Assembly: GCF_943193125.1 (NCBI RefSeq)
Contig: NZ_CALPCX010000001.1
Span: 1-64,000 of the forward strand
Reading direction: 5' to 3'
DNA: 64,000 nucleotides
Source of the DNA: Adlercreutzia agrestimuris
GTDB taxonomy: Bacteria; Actinomycetota; Coriobacteriia; Coriobacteriales; Eggerthellaceae
Shown here: positions 17,304 through 24,468 of the stretch, one piece after another
How positions within the stretch are numbered: the stretch's first letter is position 1
How the letters are laid out: each line of letters opens with the position of its first letter
Notes under the pieces: generated by a model
The model's database searches: none
Seen by the model: only the letters and a program-made list of their open reading frames with translations
Told to the model about the DNA's origin: nothing
Position numbers and translations under genes: made by a program

Positions 17304-19154
17304 TTAACTCACTTTATGTGAAGTGTAGTGATATGTGGGAACTGCTTGCTCGAGCAAGTGCACAGCTTCTTCATCGGAAAGCGTCAACGCTACACGCAAT
17401 TCATCAAGCTTTTTTGCAACCTCTTCATAGCTGATTTCTTGGCCGGTTGAGATCATGATGGATTGGTTAGTGGTAGGAAGGGTGCTCTCTTCTTCCATGA
17501 GCAGCTCCTCATACATCTTTTCGCCTTCACGCAGCCCAGTAAACACGATAGGAATATCAACATCAGGCGTCAGTCCTTGCAACTGAATAAGACCGCGTGC
17601 AAGGTCTACAATTTTAACAGGCTCCCCCATATCAAGAATAAAAATCTCTCCACCATGCGCCATGCCTCCAGCTTGAATAACCAGACGAGACGCCTCAGGA
17701 ATTGTCATAAAAAAGCGTTCTATATCGGGATGCGTAACCGTTACCGGTCCACCTGCTGCAATCTGACGCTGAAAAAGCGGAATGACCGAACCACTTGAAC
17801 CAAGCACGTTGCCAAAGCGTACCGCAGAGAAAATAGTTTTTGACGTACGGGCGTAGTATTGCATCACCATCTCACCCATACGCTTCGTTGCACCCATAAC
17901 GCTGGTAGGATTTACTGCTTTGTCAGTTGAAATGAAGATAAAGCGATCAGCTCCAAACGCATCAGCCGCACGAACGGTATTGAGCGTGCCAAACACGTTG
18001 TTCTGTAAAGCTTCACGCGGACAAGACTCCATTAAGGGTACATGTTTATGAGCTGCCGCATGAAATACCGCTGAAGGACGATGCTTTGCGAACACTTCAT
18101 TAATGCGAGCCTCATCGCAGACGCTCCCAATTTCAATAACAACCTCAATGTCGTCATACTCAGAAAGTAGTTCGTTGCGAAGCATATATGCATCATTTTC
18201 GTAAATATCAAAAATGACGATACGTGCCGGTGCCACCTTGCACAATTGGCGTGCAAGTTCAGAGCCAATAGAGCCGCCGCCGCCTGTGACCAACACACAT
18301 TCTCCTGCAATATATCCCGATACCGCACGAGTGTTTAAGATTATTTCTTCACGACCAAGAAGGTCAGCGACGTCAACATCGCGCAGAGTAACGTCACCAA
18401 TCTCATCAAGAGATAATTCACGAACGTTAGGCAAAGTGCGAAGCTTGCAGTCGGTTTGCGTACAGATGCCATAAATGCGCTTGCGCTCATCGGGTGTTGA
18501 CGAGGGAATTGCAACAACAATCTGTTGAATGTCGTATTTGCCAACCAGATCCAGAATATCATCTGTTGTGCCTGCTACCTTTACCCCATGAATGCGCAGG
18601 CCGCGTTTCGCAGGATCATCGTCGGTTGCAATTATGGGAATACCTGGCATCAACGGATCGGCTGATTCCATGCGAGCAATAGCTAATGAACCAGTTTCTC
18701 CTGCACCAACAACCAGCGTGCGAGGACGATCCGTCATGCGATTTGACGCACGAAGCGCTCTTCCCTTTTGACGAGCAACGCGAAATACTAAGCGCGTACC
18801 ACCCATGAAAAACACCAGCAGCAACGCTGCACCAACAAAAACCCTAATAGGAAGGCGAATGCCAATAATCCACAAGAAGACAGCCCCGCCAAGCGTTGAA
18901 AGCACGACAGCATATACAACCTGAAGTGCCTCATCAATGCTGGCATATTCCCAAAGATTGTTATACAAGCGAAAAAGGGCTAAGAAAAAGACATTAATAA
19001 ATGCCAGAATTCCAATAACGAAAAAGATCTCATTATTGATAAAGACTTCATTTTCGACACCAGTCAAAAGCGATGCAAGCCAGTAGGCAGCATACGTTGC
19101 CACAATGTCCAGCAAAAGAAGGAGTGCTGTTCGTTTAGTTACCGTGAAACTCAT
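17304..19154 (-). CDS. Membrane nucleoside-diphosphate-sugar epimerase/dehydratase (FlaA1/CapD family)
   Basis: Polysaccharide-biosynthesis protein of the CapD/PglF/WbpM group, which convert UDP-GlcNAc to 4-keto-6-deoxy sugars. It has 616 residues: four membrane segments in the first 125, a first Rossmann-like CoA-binding domain with TLVVGAGETGSLAI near 148, and a second Rossmann catalytic domain with VLVTGGGGSIGSELARQL near 290. FISTDKAVNPTSVMGATKRM holds the Met-Gly-Ala-Thr-Lys-Arg motif of the family. It stands alone, divergent from the gshA-like gene; no other sugar genes are in the window. The exact substrate is not deducible. Confidence 0.9.
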   Translation of the reverse strand: MSFTVTKRTALLLLLDIVATYAAYWLASLLTGVENEVFINNEIFFVIGILAFINVFFLALFRLYNNLWEYASIDEALQVVYAVVLSTLGGAVFLWIIGIRLPIRVFVGAALLLVFFMGGTRLVFRVARQKGRALRASNRMTDRPRTLVVGAGETGSLAIARMESADPLMPGIPIIATDDDPAKRGLRIHGVKVAGTTDDILDLVGKYDIQQIVVAIPSSTPDERKRIYGICTQTDCKLRTLPNVRELSLDEIGDVTLRDVDVADLLGREEIILNTRAVSGYIAGECVLVTGGGGSIGSELARQLCKVAPARIVIFDIYENDAYMLRNELLSEYDDIEVVIEIGSVCDEARINEVFAKHRPSAVFHAAAHKHVPLMESCPREALQNNVFGTLNTVRAADAFGADRFIFISTDKAVNPTSVMGATKRMGEMVMQYYARTSKTIFSAVRFGNVLGSSGSVIPLFQRQIAAGGPVTVTHPDIERFFMTIPEASRLVIQAGGMAHGGEIFILDMGEPVKIVDLARGLIQLQGLTPDVDIPIVFTGLREGEKMYEELLMEEESTLPTTNQSIMISTGQEISYEEVAKKLDELRVALTLSDEEAVHLLEQAVPTYHYTSHKVS

Positions 19155-19293
19155 ATCTGTTTCGCCTTAATACAATACAGAAGAAATTGTTTTGAATTGG
19201 TTTCGTTTTGCCGACAAGCTCGGCAATCCTGGGACTATTGTATACAAACTAACGTAGGATTTTAACTAATAACGCTGACAGAGAGTGTGTTAC
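19155..19293. promoter_or_regulatory. Divergent intergenic region with inverted repeat
   Basis: Between the divergent sugar enzyme and glutamate-cysteine ligase genes. A perfect inverted repeat TTGCCGA / TCGGCAA (19208-19214, 19220-19226, loop of 5) lies centrally and could be an operator. No T-run follows it, so a terminator is unlikely. Confidence 0.35.
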
Positions 19294-20583
19294 ATGGATA
19301 AAACAATTAACGAGCGAAAAGAACAAACAAAACCTCAACCCGCACGACAAAGCAATCTTGACGCTATCGTCTCGTATTTTGAAAGCGGTATCAAATCGGT
19401 ACATGCACCACATGCTTTAGGCATTGAGCTTGAGCATATTGTACTCAATAAAGATATGACACCTGTTGGCTATTCCGATGATCACGGTGTGGCGTGGTTA
19501 CTTCACGAGCTGAGCACCGCTTACCCACGCATCACTCAAGACGACAGAGGCGACATCTTAGGTGTCAGCCGTCCAAGTGAAGCAATTACCATTGAGCCAG
19601 CCGCACAACTTGAGCTCTCCGCTGGTCCTTTTGCTTCTTTGACAACAGCAAAGGATTGCTTTGATGCCTTTGAAGACAACGTCAACACAATCCTTGCTCC
19701 TTACGACAAGCTAATTGTGCCTGTTGGATACAACCCCACAGCAAAAGCACGTACACTTGAGTTGATTCCAAAGCGTCGCTATCAATTTATGAACATGTAT
19801 TTGAGCGAGCGCGACACCGACGGTCCGTGCATGATGAGAGGTTCTGCTTCTACACAAATATCTATTGACTACACTTCTGTTGCGGACTGTTTACGCAAAA
19901 TACGCATTGCGTTTGCTCTCGTTCCCCTCCTCTCTTTGATCTGCGATAACACCCCTATCTACGAAGGTCAAGTTCGCAGCCATCACATGATGAGGACGTC
20001 AATGTGGAATCATGTAGACCCCGACAGATGTGGTCTTGTACATGGTGCACTAAACCCAGATTTCACCTTACGCAAATACGCTGAATACGTGCTGGATACT
20101 CCAGCCATCTTAGTACCTTGTACGCAAAACAGTTGGTGCTACGATGATCGCACCTTTGGCGAAATCTATGCCGATAGAACCATGACACAGGCAGAGGTTG
20201 AACATGCCCTTTCTATGTTCTTCACCGATGTACGCCTCAAGACATATATAGAGATTCGCCCAGCTGACAGCATGCCAATTCCCTATGTAATTGCCTATGC
20301 AGCACTCATCAAAGGTCTGTTCTATTCTCCAGCAAATCTTGACGCACTTGAGGCGCTTTTTGCTGATGTAGATAGCAACGCTTTTGTGGCAGCGAAAGAT
20401 GCTTTGATGCAAGACGCCTATAACGCTTCTGTTTATGGGCGAAATGCCTCTGAGTTATGCGACACTATCATCTCATTAGCTGAGAAGGGCTTAGCGCAAG
20501 ATGAACTACCCTATCTTGCACCTCTTGCCAACTTGGTAAAACAACGTCAAACACTCGCTGAAACCAGTGAGTTCAATAAATAA
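19294..20583 (+). CDS. Glutamate-cysteine ligase family protein (GCS2-type)
   Basis: Probable ATP-dependent ligase making gamma-glutamylcysteine, 429 residues from ATG 19294. The fold is recognised from GIELEHIVLNKD near 45, LELSAGPF near 107, and the middle region with QFMNMYL and RGSASTQISIDY (about 167-190), which matches GCS2/plant-type enzymes. A GTG three codons earlier is possible; the GAGAG sequence is better placed for the ATG. No glutathione synthetase gene is next to it, so the product may be gamma-glutamylcysteine itself or a related thiol. It is followed 17 bases later by an FKBP gene and probably co-transcribed. Confidence 0.75.
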   Translation: MDKTINERKEQTKPQPARQSNLDAIVSYFESGIKSVHAPHALGIELEHIVLNKDMTPVGYSDDHGVAWLLHELSTAYPRITQDDRGDILGVSRPSEAITIEPAAQLELSAGPFASLTTAKDCFDAFEDNVNTILAPYDKLIVPVGYNPTAKARTLELIPKRRYQFMNMYLSERDTDGPCMMRGSASTQISIDYTSVADCLRKIRIAFALVPLLSLICDNTPIYEGQVRSHHMMRTSMWNHVDPDRCGLVHGALNPDFTLRKYAEYVLDTPAILVPCTQNSWCYDDRTFGEIYADRTMTQAEVEHALSMFFTDVRLKTYIEIRPADSMPIPYVIAYAALIKGLFYSPANLDALEALFADVDSNAFVAAKDALMQDAYNASVYGRNASELCDTIISLAEKGLAQDELPYLAPLANLVKQRQTLAETSEFNK

Positions 20584-20600
20584 GCCGAAAGGACAACGCA

Positions 20601-20996
20601 ATGAGCAACAAAGGTAAAAAGGTTAAGGTCCACTACACTGGCACCTTAGACGATGGATCAAAGTTTGACTCCTCTCTTGATCGTGGCGAGCCAATTGAAT
20701 TTGTCTGCATGGCCGGACAAATGATCCCCGGCTTTGATGCAGCAGTTGAAGACATGACTGTTGGAGAAACTAAAAAAGTTCATATCCCTGCAAAGGATGC
20801 ATATGGCGAGCACGATGACTCACTTGTCCAAAGCATCCCCGTGGGTGAACAGCTCTATTTGCTTGGACCGGGCGGTCGTCCGATTCCAGTTGTAATTCGT
20901 TCTGCAGAAAATGGCGTTGTTGAACTTGACATGAACCATAAGCTTGCTGGCGAGGATCTCAACTTCGAAATCACTCTTGAAGAAGTAGCAGATTAG
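20601..20996 (+). CDS. FKBP-type peptidyl-prolyl isomerase (SlyD-like)
   Basis: Cytoplasmic prolyl isomerase and chaperone, 131 residues with no signal peptide. The FKBP core is seen in KVKVHYTGTLDDGSKFDSS at the N-terminus and GQMIPGFDAAVEDMTVGE. An insert-in-flap-like segment follows AYGEHDDSLVQ, as in SlyD, and a final FEITLEEV strand closes the fold. There is no His-rich metal tail as in E. coli SlyD. The ribosome site is GAAAGGA, and a strong terminator follows at 21033. Confidence 0.9.
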   Translation: MSNKGKKVKVHYTGTLDDGSKFDSSLDRGEPIEFVCMAGQMIPGFDAAVEDMTVGETKKVHIPAKDAYGEHDDSLVQSIPVGEQLYLLGPGGRPIPVVIRSAENGVVELDMNHKLAGEDLNFEITLEEVAD

Positions 20997-21032
20997 CACT
21001 CTTCACATCAAAGTATCTGCTCTTAGTTCTCT

Positions 21033-21071
21033 ACTCTGGCAGAGACATTATGTCTCTGCCAGAGTTTTTTA
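21033..21071 (+). terminator. Terminator after FKBP gene
   Basis: Perfect 15-bp stem ACTCTGGCAGAGACA / TGTCTCTGCCAGAGT with a TTA loop, followed by TTTTTT. Ends the gshA-like/FKBP transcript. Confidence 0.93.
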
Positions 21072-21130
21072 CTTAATGTAGCCCCAAGACTTAAAGTGCC
21101 ATTATGCGCTCTCATAGCTCGGCACATACC

Positions 21131-22000
21131 TTAATGCTCTTGGCAAACAAAATCTTCAATACAACTCGCAAACTGCTTCTTTTGAGCTTCATTAAGGTCA
21201 ATAACACTTTGTAAGAGATGTGCTTGATGGATATGCTTTTGCCACGCAGGTCCATCAAGGTCAAGCGCCCGAGCAACATCAAAACCAACCTCAATGCCAC
21301 GAATCTGATCACGATAAGCCATCCAAATATCTTCGTGTAAAAGAGGTGTGAGGATACCTTGTTTAATCCGGCGCTGGTATTCGCGTTTCTGCCCTTCCCG
21401 GACTGTCTGCTCATCTAGTCCGAAGTAGGTCATAAGCCAAATTGCGCTTGCCAAGAACTCATAACGCTCGGCTCTGCACAAAGTATCAAGCATGCACAAC
21501 CTACTTGTTAGTGCATATTGCCAAGGTAGTAACGCAAGCGAAACAACACTGTGCGGCGCAAGATGATATTGGCAAGAGCTCTTTGCTGGTGCAAGACGAG
21601 GACAATATGTTCTCAAATCAAACGACTGAAGGGTTATACACTGAGCTTGCACCATACGAAGCATGCGCCCATGAGTTTGCGGATAAAACACCGCACTTGG
21701 CACTAAAAGCGTAAAACTCTCATCTGGCAATGACCCAAATGATTGATCAAACCGCTCAATCATATCCGCAAGAAAACAGCTCAATTTTTTGCGAAGCTTT
21801 TTATTGAGGCTAGCTTTGTTAGAAATACCTTGTTCGCTTTGAAGATCTCTGTGTATGGTATTGAGGTCTTGAAGAGCGGTCCACGTGTAAAATGCAGTAA
21901 CCAAATCATCTTGTTCACATACACGCAAAGCATCAAGCAGCGTAGCAGATAATTCATGATTGGCTCTTATCGTAGGAGTTTGCTCATAGCATTGGTTCAT
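21131..22000 (-). CDS. Hypothetical protein, 289 residues
   Basis: I do not recognise a family. The product is soluble and helical, with no signal or membrane segment. It is rich in Leu, Gln and Arg, with a Cys-containing middle. The C-terminal third has a conserved-looking helical stretch (YEFLASAIWLMTYFGLDEQ, then GILTPLLHEDIWMAYR). The start at 22000 overlaps the stop of the upstream small gene by 17 bases; a second in-frame ATG at 22015 is possible. The overlap means the two are translated as a pair. It is unrelated to the neighbouring map and FKBP genes. Confidence 0.6.
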   Translation of the reverse strand: MNQCYEQTPTIRANHELSATLLDALRVCEQDDLVTAFYTWTALQDLNTIHRDLQSEQGISNKASLNKKLRKKLSCFLADMIERFDQSFGSLPDESFTLLVPSAVFYPQTHGRMLRMVQAQCITLQSFDLRTYCPRLAPAKSSCQYHLAPHSVVSLALLPWQYALTSRLCMLDTLCRAERYEFLASAIWLMTYFGLDEQTVREGQKREYQRRIKQGILTPLLHEDIWMAYRDQIRGIEVGFDVARALDLDGPAWQKHIHQAHLLQSVIDLNEAQKKQFASCIEDFVCQEH

Positions 22001-22310
22001 GAGACAACCCCGCAATCACGCGTGATACCTGACTCTTGTCAAGCATTGCTGCGCAGGAGATGCCTTCCCCCGAAGTTATTGCACTCAGCGCTTCTTCTTG
22101 AGTTGGAGAATCTGCCACAAGAAGCTCGAACTGAACAACTTCTTGTGGCGTAAGACATTCAAGGGGCAATACGTCAACAAGCACCAGAGACTGCAAGGGC
22201 AATCTTGCTTCTTCTTGTTTTAACGAAAGCAAAGACAACATTCTCCTGCCAGCGCCTATAGGCACACAATCAAAGGATTTACAGGAAGAGTTCAATGAGG
22301 AGATAAACAT
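21984..22310 (-). CDS. Hypothetical small protein, possible helix-turn-helix
   Basis: Not a family I recognise. It has 108 residues, with a good AAAGGAG ribosome site 9 bases before ATG 22310. The N-terminal third is Ser/Leu-rich; then come CLTPQEVVQFELLVADSPTQ and a C-terminal stretch GISCAAMLDKSQVSRVIAGL. The last has the pattern of the second and third helices of a helix-turn-helix (small residues, then QVSRVI). It overlaps the following 289-residue gene by 17 bases. A regulator or partner of that protein is possible; this is inference. Confidence 0.55.
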   Translation of the reverse strand: MFISSLNSSCKSFDCVPIGAGRRMLSLLSLKQEEARLPLQSLVLVDVLPLECLTPQEVVQFELLVADSPTQEEALSAITSGEGISCAAMLDKSQVSRVIAGLSHEPML

Positions 22311-22619
22311 AGAGCACCACTCCTTTCACAAAGTGGAAAGATGAAGGCGCACAAACCCACACCAAGGTTAACTACCATGCTTTTTGCGATTCAGTTGTGT
22401 CATGACGGGAAATTACGCGATGTGCATTCGTGCGCTTTTGATAATGGTGCAAGTATATCAAAATAGCGAACATCTGTTTGCTGTTTTCGCAAGCTTAAGA
22501 AAAACATAAGAAAACGCCTCTTGTGCAAGAGACGTTTTCTCTGAATTCCTCTACTGCTTTTCACTTATCGGTATGTCTGAATCAACCTTACGCGGCGCAC
22601 GCTCATACCAGCATCTACC
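22311..22619. other. Intergenic region with promoter and map terminator
   Basis: The 309 bases hold an extended -10 TGATATACT on the minus strand (TATACT at 22452-22457), likely for the two unknown genes, and the hairpin described at 22509-22540. No gene is supported here. Confidence 0.5.
22502..22540 (-). terminator. Terminator after map
   Basis: Stem AGAAAACGCCTCTTG / CAAGAGACGTTTTCT (22509-22523, 22526-22540) with one mismatch and a very short loop. On the minus strand it is followed by T-rich sequence (TTATGTTTTTC). Confidence 0.75.
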
Positions 22620-23504
22620 CTACCAAGAAAGAAGCTCATATCCCTCTTCAGTAATAACAAGCTGCACTTCCCATTGAGCTGAATCTGAACGATCTTTGGT
22701 GCGCACCGTCCAACCATTTGGATCAGACATATCAATTGCCTGGCCACCCGCATTGATCATGGGTTCAATGGTAAATACTAAACCAGGTACCAAAATCATA
22801 CCTGTGCCCGCCTGAGATACATGGCTCACAAACGGATCTTCATGGAACTCAAAACCAATACCATGACCGCCAAATTCACGAACAACACTAAAGCCGCATG
22901 ATGCTGCATGTGCCTTAACAGCCGCACCAATATCTCCTAAAAAGCCCCATGGTTTAATGGCGGCAAGTCCTGCTTCTAGCGCTGCTTTTGTTTCTTCTAC
23001 CAGGCGTTTTCTTTCTGGAGACACTTCGCCAATGCAGAACATACGCGATGAATCCGAAAAGTACCCATCCAGAATAGTTGAGCAGTCAACATTAACAATA
23101 TCTCCCGAGGTAAGCACGTCGGACTTGCTTGGAATGCCGTGACAAACTACTTCATTGATGGATGTGCACACACTGTTTGGGAAACCTTCGTAATCAAGGT
23201 CGGCCGGAATTGCGCCATGCTCAACTGTGTAATCATAAATCCATTGGTCAATTTCAAGCGTGTTTACGCCTTCACCAATTCGCTCTGAGACCATATCCAA
23301 TACACCAATATTGATCTTCGCAGAACGCTTAATGCCCTCAATATCTTCGGGGGTTTTCAAAAGATCACGTGGTGGGACCTCATAGCCTTCATCGTATAAA
23401 GCTTGCAGCTTATCATCGAAGGTAAGATGACATTTTTTGTATTTCTTGCCGCTACCACACCAACACTCATCGTTACGACCAGGACGGCCTAATCCATCGT
23501 ACAT
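22620..23504 (-). CDS. map: Methionine aminopeptidase type I with N-terminal SEC-C motif
   Basis: Removes the initiator Met from nascent proteins. The 294 residues begin with a SEC-C zinc motif (PGRNDECWCGSGKKYKKCH, residues 8-26), then the MAP pita-bread domain. Metal ligands are seen in VNVDCSTILDGYFSD (two Asp), FGGHGIG (His), FTIEPMI (Glu) and QWEVQLVITEEG (Glu). The SEC-C extension is known in a subset of bacterial MAPs. Ribosome site GAGGAG. It follows degV by 15 bases on the same strand and probably ends a pheST-degV-map transcript. Confidence 0.95.
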   Translation of the reverse strand: MYDGLGRPGRNDECWCGSGKKYKKCHLTFDDKLQALYDEGYEVPPRDLLKTPEDIEGIKRSAKINIGVLDMVSERIGEGVNTLEIDQWIYDYTVEHGAIPADLDYEGFPNSVCTSINEVVCHGIPSKSDVLTSGDIVNVDCSTILDGYFSDSSRMFCIGEVSPERKRLVEETKAALEAGLAAIKPWGFLGDIGAAVKAHAASCGFSVVREFGGHGIGFEFHEDPFVSHVSQAGTGMILVPGLVFTIEPMINAGGQAIDMSDPNGWTVRTKDRSDSAQWEVQLVITEEGYELLSW

Positions 23505-23519
23505 GTAAAACTCCTCTTG

Positions 23520-24434
23520 CTAAGACAGAATCCGTGCACATCCTACACCTAAAGCCCCTGCTCCTGTATGGCAGGCAATGCTCAGCGGCAGTTGATCAAC
23601 AAAAACATCACTACTAGCAAAGCGCTCTTTCATCTCTTGCGCCAGCGCATATGCATCCGCTGCTCGGTTGGTATGAGCTACATACATATGCACTTTATCT
23701 ACGCCTCCAAAGCGTTCGTGAATGTCTTTTTCAAGGGCTGTCAACATGGTGCGCTTTGCTGCTTTTACTGATTTAACCACGCTAAATGCATCAAGCTTGT
23801 CGCCTTGAATTTGAAGAACCGGCTTAATCTTTAAAAGAGAACCAATGGCACCGGCTGCTGGTGAAATTCGGCCTCCCTTGCGCAAATGCTCCATAGTGTC
23901 GACCATAATATAAATGCTTGCCTCAAGCCGATTTGCTTCCAAGCGCTCGCGAATCTGTGCGGCGCTGAGACCCTCCTGCGTCCAGCGAAGCGCATCAAGA
24001 GCTGCTTCGCGCTGCGTTACCGAAATGCGCATACAATCAGCAACCTCAATAGCACCATGATAGTGATTCGCAAGATGCTTGGCGGTATCATATGAACCAG
24101 ATAAACCACTTGACATGGGAATATAGACTATTTCGTCATAAGTTTGCAGCAGTTCATCCCAAAGGTTTTGCAGCTTTGCGATAGAAGGTTGTGACGTAGC
24201 TATAACTGCACCTTGCGCTTGACGCTCATAAAAATGTGACGATTCCAAATTGACGCCTTCATAGCATTCTTGCCCATCAACCACAAAAGGCATCGGCGCC
24301 ACAAAAATGCCTAAGGTCTTTGCGTCCTCAACCATAACGCCACTATTCGTGTCAGTTACAACTGCAATCTTTGAAGCCACTTCGTATCCCCATTTCGCAT
24401 GCGAGGCGGCGGGGTATCCCGCCGCCATAACCAT
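23520..24434 (-). CDS. DegV family fatty-acid-binding protein
   Basis: DegV/FakB-like protein that binds a fatty acid; in FakAB systems it presents fatty acids to a kinase. Core residues are KIAVVTDTNSGV, the TSQPS motif (ATSQPSIAKL) and PMSSGLSGSYDTA, all lipid-head-group contacts in the family. The ATG at 24434 has a good AGGAG site 6 bases away, giving 304 residues with a 20-residue extension. The family normally begins near KIAVVTD, and a GTG at 24380 with GGGGA before it would give that shorter form. The extension is encoded across a 9-bp GC hairpin (24405-24426), so the start is uncertain. Confidence 0.85.
   Translation of the reverse strand: MVMAAGYPAASHAKWGYEVASKIAVVTDTNSGVMVEDAKTLGIFVAPMPFVVDGQECYEGVNLESSHFYERQAQGAVIATSQPSIAKLQNLWDELLQTYDEIVYIPMSSGLSGSYDTAKHLANHYHGAIEVADCMRISVTQREAALDALRWTQEGLSAAQIRERLEANRLEASIYIMVDTMEHLRKGGRISPAAGAIGSLLKIKPVLQIQGDKLDAFSVVKSVKAAKRTMLTALEKDIHERFGGVDKVHMYVAHTNRAADAYALAQEMKERFASSDVFVDQLPLSIACHTGAGALGVGCARILS
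24405..24426 (-). other. GC-rich hairpin at degV start
   Basis: Perfect 9-bp stem GGCGGCGGG / CCCGCCGCC with a 4-nt loop, in the pheT-degV junction between the two possible degV starts. No T-run follows, so it is not a normal terminator. It may affect RNA stability or degV translation. Confidence 0.45.
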
Positions 24435-24468
24435 CTCAAACTCCTGCTTTTACTCTACCTGAAACTAT

